A DNA stretch of 64,000 bases from Deinococcales bacterium (GTDB lineage Bacteria; Deinococcota; Deinococci; Deinococcales; JAAFIG01), in the NCBI GenBank assembly GCA_025352125.1, contig JANXTZ010000011.1, forward strand, positions 62,001-126,000, given 5' to 3'. Positions 16,984 through 24,985 of the stretch are shown here, piece by piece (the first letter of the stretch is position 1; each line of letters starts with the position of its first letter). The translations under genes and the position numbers were made by a program. The notes beneath the pieces were generated by a model, which did not search any database, had not been told where the DNA came from, and worked only from the letters and a program-made list of their open reading frames with translations.

Positions 16984-17095
16984 AGTCCTGTTGTAAGAGG
17001 ATCGAAACTTTTTGAAGCGACCCAGCCCGCAAGGTGCATTTTTGGGTCAAGAAGCGAAGCGGAAAAAAGTGTAGAACCTGACAAACAACAGGACT
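16984..17095. repeat. Eleven-base inverted repeat enclosing copy D
   Basis: AGTCCTGTTGT at 16984-16994 and ACAACAGGACT at 17085-17095 are perfect inverted copies, 90 bases apart, with hairpin copy D in the middle. The right arm reaches the stop codon of the histidine phosphatase gene. The arrangement could be the closing stem of a larger RNA of about 112 bases or the ends of a tiny mobile unit. Confidence 0.6.
17019..17048 (+). repeat. Bulged-hairpin element, copy D
   Basis: Outer stem GACCCA / TGGGTC, inner GCCC-GCAA-GGTGC with a true GNRA loop, 3' strand ATTTT, then AAGAAGCG; GAAGC stands before it. Confidence 0.82.
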
Positions 17096-17771
17096 AAGCT
17101 TCGTTGTTTTCGGCGCGGAAACCCGAGCTGTAATTGTGCTCCAAATGCGCCGAGTCGTTGTATGCCAGCATCGTGCCGCGCAGCGTGCTGTCTTGGTTGC
17201 TCAAGATTCTGAATCGGGTGATGCTGGTGTTTTCCAGTCCGCCAAAATTGAGTTTTTGGTCTAGATCGCCCAGCAGTACGCTGGTGGCGGCGCGAATGCT
17301 GCCGCCGTGCGAGAACACGATCACCCGTCCGTCTGGGTGACGGCGAATCAGCTCTTGCAATCCCAACTTGACGCGTTCCATCAGCTCCGCTCGAGATTCT
17401 GCGTCGGGGTATCGTTCTGTGACCGTCACGGGTCGGGTGGCGCCCCTGGCTTGGAGCATCGCGGCGACCTCGTTTGTGCTCAAGCCTTGCAACGCGCCAA
17501 GCATTTGTTCGCGCCAACGTGCGTCCGCCAGCACTTGGCTGCGTCCGCCAAGGGTGCTGTTGACGATTCTGGCAGTCTCGAGGGCGCGGGACAGGTCAGA
17601 GCTGTAAATGGCGTCAAAACTGGTGCCGCGCAAACGGTGCGCCAGCATGGTGGCTTGATCGCGCCCGAGGCTCGAGAGTGGCACGTCGAGGTGTCCCTGG
17701 GCGCGGCGCTCCGTATTCCAGGTGGTTTCGCCGTGTCGCACCAGCCAGAGTTTGAGGGTTGGTTCAACCAT
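17094..17771 (-). CDS. Histidine phosphatase (phosphoglycerate mutase-like)
   Basis: 225 residues of the branch-1 histidine phosphatase superfamily. LWLVRHGETTWN (residues 8-19) contains the RHG triad with the phospho-accepting His13; IYSSDLSRALETA gives the second arginine, and FSHGGSIRA the second catalytic His. DARWREQMLGALQG carries the acid residue region. Substrates of this family range from phosphoglycerate to alpha-ribazole phosphate and phosphoproteins, and sequence alone does not choose. No clear ribosome binding site or -10 hexamer at the right distance is seen before the ATG at 17771. Its 3' end abuts the hairpin region. Confidence 0.85.
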   Translation of the reverse strand: MVEPTLKLWLVRHGETTWNTERRAQGHLDVPLSSLGRDQATMLAHRLRGTSFDAIYSSDLSRALETARIVNSTLGGRSQVLADARWREQMLGALQGLSTNEVAAMLQARGATRPVTVTERYPDAESRAELMERVKLGLQELIRRHPDGRVIVFSHGGSIRAATSVLLGDLDQKLNFGGLENTSITRFRILSNQDSTLRGTMLAYNDSAHLEHNYSSGFRAENNEA

Positions 17772-18013
17772 GAATCGTCCAGTTTGGCATGTTTGTATTT
17801 TTAGGCATCAATGAAACCCGAGCCTGGGTTATTCGGGTGGCTTGGTCTGGTTTTGAGGGGCGTGGCATCACATCATCATGCTCTATAATTGGTTTTGCCT
17901 GCGTGAAAATCCGTCATGTGCGTTTTTTTGAAGTCGGCGGCAGTATTCTGATAAAAGCGATTCAGGGATTTATTTCATTTTCATCCCGACAAATTGGCTG
18001 AGGAGTGACTTGC

Positions 18014-18985
18014 ATGACGCAAAAGCACAACAATTCGCAGCGTTTAAAGCTGGACATGACCGCTGGGCGAGAAGCCAGCTTGGAGCGCACCGAGGGTTCA
18101 CAGTTCACCACGCCAGGAACCAAGGGTGTGGAATTCGCCACGCCAAGGGCAAAATTGATCGAGGAGGCAGACCGTGCCATTCGCACGGATTTGCTGCGTT
18201 TCCCGAAAGCGCTTGCCGCATACGAGGCGTTGTCGCACGACAGTGAGGCATTGGCAAATTGGGACATGGCAAATTACATCACGGTGCGCAAGCTGGGTTA
18301 CAACGATCACGGGCGGGTGCATTCTTGGGTGACGGGCGCGGCAAGTTTGGCGATTCTCGAGTTGCTCCTGGAGACTGGGGTGCGCGGCGATGTGCTCGAG
18401 TCTGGTACAGGCGACATTGACGACACTTACCTGGTGGTGCTGATCGGCACGATGTTGCATGACATTGGCAATCAGGTGCACCGCAATGCCCACGAGGCGT
18501 TTGGCGTCATGCTTGCCATGCCGATTCTCGAGCGTCTGCTGACCCCAATTTATGCCGATGTCGCGCTGCGCACCAAAATACGTGGTTTTATATTGCACTC
18601 GATCAACTGCCACGACCTCAATCCAGCGCCCTTGACGCTCGAGGGTGGCATCACGGCGGTTGCCGACGGCACGGACATTACCAAAGGTCGCGGGCGCAAG
18701 GCGTTTGCGCTTGGCAAGGTGGACATTCACAGTGTTGGCGCGTTGGCGGTGGATCAGGTGGTGATCTCGAGGGGCACGCACAAACCCATCGAGATCAATG
18801 TGAGCATGAACAACAGCGCCGGTATTTTTCAGGTCGAGGAGACGCTGGCGAAAAAAGTCATCAATTCGCCAATCGCCAAGTATGTCAATTTGACTGCCAC
18901 GACCGAAAATGGTTCAAGTCAAGACCTGCGTATCGTGCATCAGGTCAGGCTCGAGGGCAAGGGTTTCGTCAAACTCGAGGGTTAG
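18014..18985 (+). CDS. HD-domain phosphohydrolase
   Basis: 323 residues. The HD core is recognised by DHGRVHSW (first His), LHDIGNQVHR (the His-Asp pair) and ILHSINCHD, then VADGTDITKGRGR, a pattern of the group of HD-superfamily hydrolases found in archaea and Deinococcota. The N-terminal 50 residues are polar and probably disordered; the C-terminal 70 form a small beta domain (KPIEINVSMNNSAGIFQVEETLAKKV). It could act on nucleotides or phosphate esters; the substrate is unknown. AGGAG eight bases before the ATG at 18014 fixes the start. A TATAAT at about 17883 could be the -10. Confidence 0.82.
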   Translation: MTQKHNNSQRLKLDMTAGREASLERTEGSQFTTPGTKGVEFATPRAKLIEEADRAIRTDLLRFPKALAAYEALSHDSEALANWDMANYITVRKLGYNDHGRVHSWVTGAASLAILELLLETGVRGDVLESGTGDIDDTYLVVLIGTMLHDIGNQVHRNAHEAFGVMLAMPILERLLTPIYADVALRTKIRGFILHSINCHDLNPAPLTLEGGITAVADGTDITKGRGRKAFALGKVDIHSVGALAVDQVVISRGTHKPIEINVSMNNSAGIFQVEETLAKKVINSPIAKYVNLTATTENGSSQDLRIVHQVRLEGKGFVKLEG

Positions 18986-19076
18986 TTGCCCAATATCAGC
19001 TTTGGAACTTTTGTGATTTGGTGCTCGGGTTAGAGTGGTGTCATGAACGCTATTGTTTGGATTCTTGAAGGTTCAC

Positions 19077-19796
19077 GTGGCTGATGTCAGCCCAGTGACG
19101 GCGCTGCTTCAGATCATCGGGTCTGATCTGGTGCTTTCTGGTGACAATGCCGTGGTGATCGGTCTGGCGGTGCAGCACCTGCGTCAACCGTTGCGGCGGC
19201 GTGCGGTGCTGTTTGGAACCATCGGCGCAATTGTTTTGCGCGTGTTGTTCACGGTGTTTGCCACGTTTTTACTTAAAGTTCCGTTGCTTTCGGCGCTCGG
19301 TGGTTTGACCCTGTTCTGGATTGGTTACAAGTTGCTCTCCGACATTCCAGAGCAACATGACGACGCGCATGAAGTTCAAGACGGATTTTTCAACGCCATT
19401 CGGACCATCGTGATTGCCGATGCGGTCATGAGCCTTGACAATGCGCTGGCGGTGGCGGGTGCGGCAAAAGGCGATCTGGTCTTGTTGCTGATCGGTCTGG
19501 GACTCTCGATTCCGCTTTTGATGATTGGTTCCAATTTTGTCTCGAGCCTCTTCAGTCGAATGCCGTGGTTGACCTTGGTCGGTGCGGCGCTCATCGCCTG
19601 GGTCGGTGCAGACCTGATTCACAGCGATCATCTGCTGCAACAGTGGTTGCCGTTTCTCGAGTCGAGCTTGACCTTGTGGATCATGCGAATTGTGGCAGTT
19701 GTGGGCGTGATTGGTTTGGGCTTGCAGGCGCAACGTGCCGCCCGTTTGCGCGAGGCAATGGAGGACGCGGCTCGAGGGCAAACGCGGCAAGGCTAA
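19077..19796 (+). CDS. TerC/YjbE-family integral membrane protein
   Basis: About 239 residues with seven hydrophobic segments. The two TerC signatures DLVLSGDNAVVIGLA and DAVMSLDNALAVAGAAK each place Asp and Asn inside the membrane, as in proteins that export or handle Mn2+ and other metals. The YjbE branch of Bacillus is the best match. The start is uncertain: GTG at 19077 has GAAGG five bases upstream and gives the normal N-terminus; a TTG at 19053 is the alternative, and an ATG at 19043 is in another frame and soon stops. Its stop codon overlaps the stop of the convergent gene. Confidence 0.85.
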   Translation: MADVSPVTALLQIIGSDLVLSGDNAVVIGLAVQHLRQPLRRRAVLFGTIGAIVLRVLFTVFATFLLKVPLLSALGGLTLFWIGYKLLSDIPEQHDDAHEVQDGFFNAIRTIVIADAVMSLDNALAVAGAAKGDLVLLLIGLGLSIPLLMIGSNFVSSLFSRMPWLTLVGAALIAWVGADLIHSDHLLQQWLPFLESSLTLWIMRIVAVVGVIGLGLQAQRAARLREAMEDAARGQTRQG

Positions 19797-20839
19797 TTTG
19801 CCACGTGATCGATGCTGATGATTGGGCAGTTCTGAACAAATCCCGTGGCTGTCCAGGCTGTGCCGTCGGTGGCGGTGATCGCGTGCTGCGCCGCCAAGTT
19901 TGGCAATCTCGAGAATCTGGTTTGCAAGGTGTTGGTCTGGTCATTCAGGGCTTTGCTCGACCAGACGCTGACATGGGCGTCCATCAATGGGCTGTAATTG
20001 GATGCAAGGTTGGTGTTGTCAGGCACGTGTTCAATCACGTGTTGCGGGTCGCCTTCACCGTACAGAAATGAAAGCAAGCCCTGCCGGTTTGGGTTGTCCA
20101 ATCCCACTTGCCCATTCATGAAAATGGCGATCCCGTTGCGGCTCGAAGTGGCGTCGCTCGAGCCTGGACGCGGTACGAGGTTGAGGTTTGGACTCCATGT
20201 GGCAAACTCGAGCGTGGCGGGAATGGCGGCGGAAGCCTCGAGACAGGTGAACCAAACCTTTGAACCCTCAAAAAACCCCTGACTGGAAAACAGGCTGACT
20301 TGACGGTTGACGGTGTCGAGTTCGAACACGCGGTCATGTTTTCCAGTTTGGTTGGCGACCTGCGAGGCGTTTAAAATGATGCCATTTGGCAATTGAATGA
20401 GCGGTGAATACTGCGCTCGGGCAACGCTGCCAGGTTCGTAATTTTCGGGCGGGATGACGCTCGAGCCTGGATTGAGAAACCAGCTCGCACCGAAATCGAC
20501 GCTTGCCGAAACCTCCAATTTGCCGTCCACCATTTTGGCTTGTTGAACGGCGCTCGAGCCTCTCAGGTTGCCAAGCTTTGGGGCAAAGTTGACCTGGCGT
20601 TTTGCGGCATCAAATTGATCTGAAGATTCTGTGACCACGTACCAAAACGTTTCGCCCAGTGCGCGTCCCTCAAAAATTGGCAAGGTGACGGTTCTGAAAT
20701 CTGAACCCTCGAGTGCCGAAGCCATGAACAATTGGTGTTTCAACGTCTGCGCCCTGGTTTGGTTCAGTCCGCCAAGGCTTAAAAGTGAGATGGCGACCAG
20801 CAAACCCGAGGTCAAGATTATTTTTGTGCGTTGCTTCAT
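19793..20839 (-). CDS. Predicted secreted protein of unknown function
   Basis: 348 residues with an N-terminal signal or anchor (MKQRTK, then IILTSGLLVAISLLSLGG), and probable cleavage after the ALA-like RAQ. The mature protein is mainly short beta strands with no catalytic motif I can name; it has a few cysteines and no repeats. TACCCT six bases before the ATG at 20839 fits the leaderless pattern; a further five residues upstream are possible. The gene is convergent with the TerC gene, sharing overlapping stops, and divergent from citrate synthase. Confidence 0.6.
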   Translation of the reverse strand: MKQRTKIILTSGLLVAISLLSLGGLNQTRAQTLKHQLFMASALEGSDFRTVTLPIFEGRALGETFWYVVTESSDQFDAAKRQVNFAPKLGNLRGSSAVQQAKMVDGKLEVSASVDFGASWFLNPGSSVIPPENYEPGSVARAQYSPLIQLPNGIILNASQVANQTGKHDRVFELDTVNRQVSLFSSQGFFEGSKVWFTCLEASAAIPATLEFATWSPNLNLVPRPGSSDATSSRNGIAIFMNGQVGLDNPNRQGLLSFLYGEGDPQHVIEHVPDNTNLASNYSPLMDAHVSVWSSKALNDQTNTLQTRFSRLPNLAAQHAITATDGTAWTATGFVQNCPIISIDHVAN

Positions 20840-20997
20840 TTGAACAGGGTACAAGAAACAAAGGCTTTGATTTGCCTCCTGGACTCAATTTCGCGGCGTT
20901 CAGTCGGCGTTCGGCTTTGGCATGAAAACCCTTCCTCGAGTGAAACCTTTAAAGGGACACGTCAAGCGGTTCGCTTCTGGGTGTAGAATCGCGCTGG

Positions 20998-21071
20998 ATG
21001 TGTTTTGCCCAAAACAACAGGAATGTGTTTTGCTCAGAGCAACAGGATGTGTTTTGCTCAGAGCAGCAAAG
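20998..21071 (+). repeat. Three tandem units, each with a central palindrome, ahead of citrate synthase
   Basis: Units of 24-25 bases start at 20998, 21023 and 21047, each beginning ATGTGTTTTGC. Each centre is self-complementary: TGTTTTG-CCC-AAAACA in the first, TTGCTC-A-GAGCAA in the second, TGCTC-A-GAGCA in the third. They sit between a TAGAAT hexamer (20984-20989) and the gltA start, so they would lie in its 5' leader. Confidence 0.7.
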
Positions 21072-21099
21072 CTTGCTCGAGCCGTAAAGGAGTCTGGTT

Positions 21100-22233
21100 G
21101 TGACCCAACCCGTTTTGGAAGGTTTAAGAGGCGTTGTTTTTACCGAATCCAAACTCGCTTTTATCGACGGCGAGAAAGGCATTCTCAAATATGTTGGCAT
21201 CCCGATTCAAGAACTTGCCGAAAACAGCAGCTTCGAGGAAACCTCGTTCCTGCTCTTGAACGCAAGGTTGCCCAACAAATCCGAACTCGAGGAATTTGAC
21301 GCGGCACTGCGTTCGCGCCGCGTTGCGCCTGCGGGTCTGATCGAACTGATGCGAATGTTCCCCAAAGATTTGCATCCGATGCACGCGCTGCGCACCGCCG
21401 TCTCGAGCCTTGCCATGTTTGATGCGGACGCCGACAACACCACAGAGGCAGGCAAGCTCGAGAAAACCTACAACCTGATCGCCCAGATGAGCACGATCAT
21501 TGCGGCGCTTTACCGCCTGCAACAAAACCTCGAGCCTGTCGCGCCACGCGCCGATTTGACCCATGCCGCAAATTTCTTGTACATGCTTCACAATGAGGTT
21601 CCCAGCCCAGAACAGGCGCGTCTGTTTGACATTGCGCTGGTCTTGCACGCCGACCACGGCATGAACGCCAGCACCTTCACCGGCATCGCCACCGCCAGCA
21701 CGCTCTCGGACATGTACTCGAGCATCACCAGCGCGATTGGCAGCCTGAAGGGACCACTTCACGGCGGCGCGAACGAGGCGGTCATGGACATGCTCGAGGA
21801 TATTGGCGAGGTCGAGAACGCCGAAGCCTTCATCGGCGCGAAGCTCGAGCGCAAGGAAAAAGTCATGGGCGTGGGTCACGCGGTCTACAAGTTTTTTGAT
21901 CCCCGTTCGAGGGTCTTAAAAGAGTACGCGGCGGTGGTCGCTGCCAAGCACGGCGAATCCAAGCAGTATCAGATTTTAAATAAAGTTGAAGAGGTTGTCA
22001 TCGCCAGATTGTCCGCCAAAGGAATCTATCCAAACGTAGACTTTTATTCTGGCGTGGTTTACAGCGACCTCGGCATTCCCAAAGCGTTTTTCACGCCCGT
22101 TTTCGCCCTGGCGCGGATTTCGGGTTGGATGGCTAGCATCATCGAATACACCCGCAAGAACAGCATTTTGCGCCCAACGGTCAATTACATTGGACCCGAT
22201 GAGGCGCACTGGATTCCGCCCGAGCAACGTTAA
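21100..22233 (+). CDS. gltA: Citrate synthase
   Basis: 377 residues; condenses acetyl-CoA with oxaloacetate at the entry of the citrate cycle. Catalytic signatures are present in order: LHADHGMNASTFT, GPLHGGANEAVMDML (first catalytic His), VMGVGHAVYKFFDPRSR (second His) and DFYSGVVY with the catalytic Asp. The length fits the small type I enzymes of Gram-positives, archaea and Thermus. Translation starts at a GTG at 21100, with AAGGAG eight bases before it. Three palindrome-centred tandem repeats occupy the leader, and a strong terminator follows. The neighbouring tam gene would help clear trans-aconitate made in the same cycle, though it is 10 kb away. Confidence 0.96.
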   Translation: MTQPVLEGLRGVVFTESKLAFIDGEKGILKYVGIPIQELAENSSFEETSFLLLNARLPNKSELEEFDAALRSRRVAPAGLIELMRMFPKDLHPMHALRTAVSSLAMFDADADNTTEAGKLEKTYNLIAQMSTIIAALYRLQQNLEPVAPRADLTHAANFLYMLHNEVPSPEQARLFDIALVLHADHGMNASTFTGIATASTLSDMYSSITSAIGSLKGPLHGGANEAVMDMLEDIGEVENAEAFIGAKLERKEKVMGVGHAVYKFFDPRSRVLKEYAAVVAAKHGESKQYQILNKVEEVVIARLSAKGIYPNVDFYSGVVYSDLGIPKAFFTPVFALARISGWMASIIEYTRKNSILRPTVNYIGPDEAHWIPPEQR

Positions 22234-22249
22234 AATTAATTTTCACCAG

Positions 22250-22280
22250 GACGAAAACCAAATCTGGTTTTCGTCTTTTT
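22250..22280 (+). terminator. Rho-independent terminator of gltA
   Basis: GACGAAAACCA and TGGTTTTCGTC pair perfectly over eleven bases with an AATC loop, followed directly by TTTTT. Confidence 0.92.
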
Positions 22281-22281
22281 G

Positions 22282-22309
22282 TTGACCTCCACAATTCCTA
22301 AGTTAAACT
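22282..22309 (+). promoter_or_regulatory. Promoter of the LacI-family regulator gene
   Basis: TTGACC at 22282-22287, a 16-base spacer, and TAAACT at 22304-22309, five bases before the ATG at 22315. This is the clearest complete leaderless promoter in the window. Confidence 0.65.
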
Positions 22310-22314
22310 CGAGC

Positions 22315-23385
22315 ATGAAGGTTTTGAAGATCAAAGATGTGGCGGCTGCGGCGGGGGTCAGCTCTGGCACGGCGTCCAAAGTTTTGACGGGTAACGGCGC
22401 GGCGTATCAGGTTTCTGCCAGCACGATTGAGCGCGTGCAACGCCTTGCAAAAGAATTGGGTTATGTGCCGAACATTGCCGCCCGAAATTTAAGGCTGCAA
22501 CGCACTGGGCAGATCGGCGTGGTGCTCGAGGAGGTCATGGCAAACGAGGGTTCGGTTGACCTCGAGTTGGGTGATTTCAGGTTGTCGGCTTTTGCTTCGG
22601 TGCGGCGAACCTTTGACGGCGCGATCATGGCGGGGCTGTCCGATGCGGCGCGTCGGCATCAACTCGAGGCGTTTGTGGTCTACCCAAAATTGAACGCGGC
22701 GGCGCACCTCGAGCCGAATCGGTTTCTGGATGGTCGAATTGATGGTTTGCTGATCGGGCGCAATCCTTTGAAGGCGAACGATTTGATTTATCGGATTGAT
22801 CCGGCGCGTTTGCCACTGGTTGCACTGTGGACCCAGGTTGTCCCCGAGGGTGTGGGTTTTGCCGACGCCGATCAGTTCGGTGGCGGGGTCATGGCGGTGC
22901 AGCATCTTCTCGAGTTGGGACATCGCAAGATTGCGTTTTTTGGTTCTGGCATCCATTCTGGCGTCGAGCATTTTATCTTGCGGCATCAGGGTTATGAGAC
23001 GGGTTTAAAAGCCGCAGGCATTGACCCCAAACCAGAATGGCACGTCTCGAGCACCCAAAAATTGCTCGGGTTGTTGCGCAATGAAAATCCTGTGACCGCC
23101 GTGTTTGCCGAAACCGACACCGATGCCGCCGCCGTGGCTCGAGATGTCCAGCGTGTGGGCTTTAGAATTCCTGAAGATGTGTCCTTGATTGGCTTTGACG
23201 ATGTGTTTGGAGCCGATTTTATTGCGGGTGGCTTGACCACGATTTACCATCCTGCCCAGGAGATGGCGGCGGAGGGTGTAAAAAATTTGCTGGCGTTGTT
23301 GGCTGGCTCGAGTGTTAAGGATTGTCGTTCGATTGTGCCAACGAGGGTTGTGAAGCGTCACACCACTGTACCAGTTGATCGTTAA
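22315..23385 (+). CDS. LacI-family transcriptional regulator
   Basis: 356 residues. Residues 3-25 are the LacI helix-turn-helix (LKIKDVAAAAGVSSGTASKVL), followed by a hinge around YVPNIAARNLRLQRTGQIGVV and a periplasmic-binding-protein-like effector domain (HRKIAFFGSG, AVFAETDTDAAAVARDVQRVG, PEDVSLIGFDDV, ending in the usual VVKRHTT). About 25 residues more than usual lie after the hinge. Its likely operator is a palindrome of the GTAAACGTTTAC or GGAAGCGCTTCC type; both occur before glgP, so it is a candidate regulator of glycogen use, but other LacI genes elsewhere could do that. The promoter is leaderless; an in-frame ATG 36 bases earlier lies upstream of the -10 and is unlikely. Confidence 0.9.
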   Translation: MKVLKIKDVAAAAGVSSGTASKVLTGNGAAYQVSASTIERVQRLAKELGYVPNIAARNLRLQRTGQIGVVLEEVMANEGSVDLELGDFRLSAFASVRRTFDGAIMAGLSDAARRHQLEAFVVYPKLNAAAHLEPNRFLDGRIDGLLIGRNPLKANDLIYRIDPARLPLVALWTQVVPEGVGFADADQFGGGVMAVQHLLELGHRKIAFFGSGIHSGVEHFILRHQGYETGLKAAGIDPKPEWHVSSTQKLLGLLRNENPVTAVFAETDTDAAAVARDVQRVGFRIPEDVSLIGFDDVFGADFIAGGLTTIYHPAQEMAAEGVKNLLALLAGSSVKDCRSIVPTRVVKRHTTVPVDR

Positions 23386-23453
23386 TCGTTGAGCCTCGAG
23401 CCTCGAATTGGCTTGAGATTTGGGCAGGCTTGCCAACCATGTACAATAGGTTG

Positions 23454-24839
23454 ATGCCAGACCAAACGCCGTCGTTGTTTGTGAACACTGGTTCTTATCC
23501 CACTCGAGTTGGAAATTCGGTGCAACTGTTGATTGATGGCGAACCCGCTTTCAGGCGCGTTTGTGAGGCCATCGAAACTGCACAACACAGTGTTTTCGTA
23601 ACGGTTACATTCATGTGGTCAACCTTTCAAATGCCCGACGGGCGCGGCACGATGCTCGAGGTACTGAGCCGTGCAGCCAAACGCGGTCTCGACGTGCGTC
23701 TGATGTTCTGGCGACCCGACGATGAAACGGCGTCCCATCGACGCAATGCCTTCTGGGGTGCTTCTGAGCACTTCAAGTTGCTCGAGCGGCTTCAACCTCA
23801 AGTCGGTATTCGTTGGGATCGCGCCCAGCCAGGATTTTGTCAGCATCAAAAAACCTGGTTGATCGACGCGGGTGAAGTTGGGCAGACGACTTTCTTTGGC
23901 GGGATCAACCTCAACCCAAACTCGATGGTTGCGCCAGGGCATCGCGGCGAAAATCAGAATCACGATGTGTATATCGAACTGATTGGACCCGCAGTCGCAG
24001 ACGTTCATCACAATTTTGTGCAGCGTTGGAATGAAGCCAGCGAACGTCATCTTGAGGGTGGTCGCTGGGGCGCACGAGCCGACCATGATCTCGAGTTTCC
24101 AAGGCGACTTGCGCTCGAATGTGGCGATGCCATCGTTCAGATTCAACGCACGATTCACGCTGGTCGTTACACAAATGGGCAAGCGCCAGTCAACGGTCAG
24201 CCCTTTAATATTGCCTTGGGTGAAACAAGTAACTTCAATCAGTATTGTGCATTGATTCGTTCAGCGCAGCAAAGCATTTACATCGAAAACCAGTACCTTG
24301 AGACGCCCGAAATTGTTGAGGCATTGCTCGAGGTGCTGGGGCGTGGTGTTGAGGTCGTGATCTTGATGCCAGCCGTTCCAGACCTCTTAGCGACTGACCT
24401 GTCGCCCGATCATCAAGCCTTCCTCGAGTGCCGTGCGTCTTTGGGCGCATTTGACCATTTTACGTTGGCTGGCATTGCCGGACTTGGAAATGACGGTCGC
24501 CGCAAACCCGTCTGGGTTCATTCCAAGTTGATGCTGGTGGACGACACCTGGGCAACCATTGGTTCGGCGAATCTACATCGCTATTCGATGTTCGGCAACG
24601 CGGAGTTGAACGCCGCCATTTTCTCGAGCGAGTTGGTTCGAGGTTTTCGTATGTCTTTGTTCAATGAGCATTTGGCTTTGGACACTTCGGGAATGAATGA
24701 CGTGATGGCACTACGTCAATTTAAGCAGATTGCTGCCATCAATCGGGATCGCTTGTCGCGCAGCGATCATGCTTGGCAGGGTCTTGCAGTAACGCTTGAC
24801 ATTGCAACCTACGGCAGAACGCCGCCGAATGGCTGGTAA
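23454..24839 (+). CDS. Phospholipase D / cardiolipin synthase-family protein
   Basis: 461 residues with two HKD motifs, HQKTWLID near residue 140 and HSKLMLVD near residue 358, the active sites of the PLD superfamily. ETPEIVEALLEVLGRGVEV and TIGSANLHRYSMFGNAEL are also typical. Cardiolipin synthases of this type join two phosphatidylglycerols, but no N-terminal membrane anchor is present, so a soluble phosphatidyltransferase or phospholipase is equally possible. TACAAT ends six bases before the ATG at 23454, which favours this start over an ATG 24 bases upstream that lies inside the promoter. Confidence 0.85.
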   Translation: MPDQTPSLFVNTGSYPTRVGNSVQLLIDGEPAFRRVCEAIETAQHSVFVTVTFMWSTFQMPDGRGTMLEVLSRAAKRGLDVRLMFWRPDDETASHRRNAFWGASEHFKLLERLQPQVGIRWDRAQPGFCQHQKTWLIDAGEVGQTTFFGGINLNPNSMVAPGHRGENQNHDVYIELIGPAVADVHHNFVQRWNEASERHLEGGRWGARADHDLEFPRRLALECGDAIVQIQRTIHAGRYTNGQAPVNGQPFNIALGETSNFNQYCALIRSAQQSIYIENQYLETPEIVEALLEVLGRGVEVVILMPAVPDLLATDLSPDHQAFLECRASLGAFDHFTLAGIAGLGNDGRRKPVWVHSKLMLVDDTWATIGSANLHRYSMFGNAELNAAIFSSELVRGFRMSLFNEHLALDTSGMNDVMALRQFKQIAAINRDRLSRSDHAWQGLAVTLDIATYGRTPPNGW

Positions 24840-24985
24840 AGCGCTCAGGTACCTTGAATCAGGTACCTTGAATGGTGTCAGTTTTTTGTGCCGAAGCTTG
24901 TATTTTATTAAGGCTACACTTTCAAACTAAAAAATGTTATACTCAGTTCAATAAATTTGTATTCAAGAAATTCGAGGAGGCAATC

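Noticed and set aside
15967-17048. CRISPR-like or tRNA interpretation of the hairpin copies
   Set aside because: Irregular spacing, only four local copies, no cloverleaf, no CCA or anticodon arm, and no cas genes.
17772-18013. A small gene before the HD-domain gene
   Set aside because: A short open frame exists, but it contains the likely promoter (TATAAT near 17883) and reads like non-coding sequence.
20998-21071. CRISPR array before gltA
   Set aside because: The three units are directly adjacent with no unique spacers, and no cas genes are present.
24847-24870. Inverted GGTACCT-TGAATC-AGGTACC as the terminator of the phospholipase gene
   Set aside because: The arms pair over seven bases, but there is no immediate T-tract and the stem is short; not strong enough to list as a feature.
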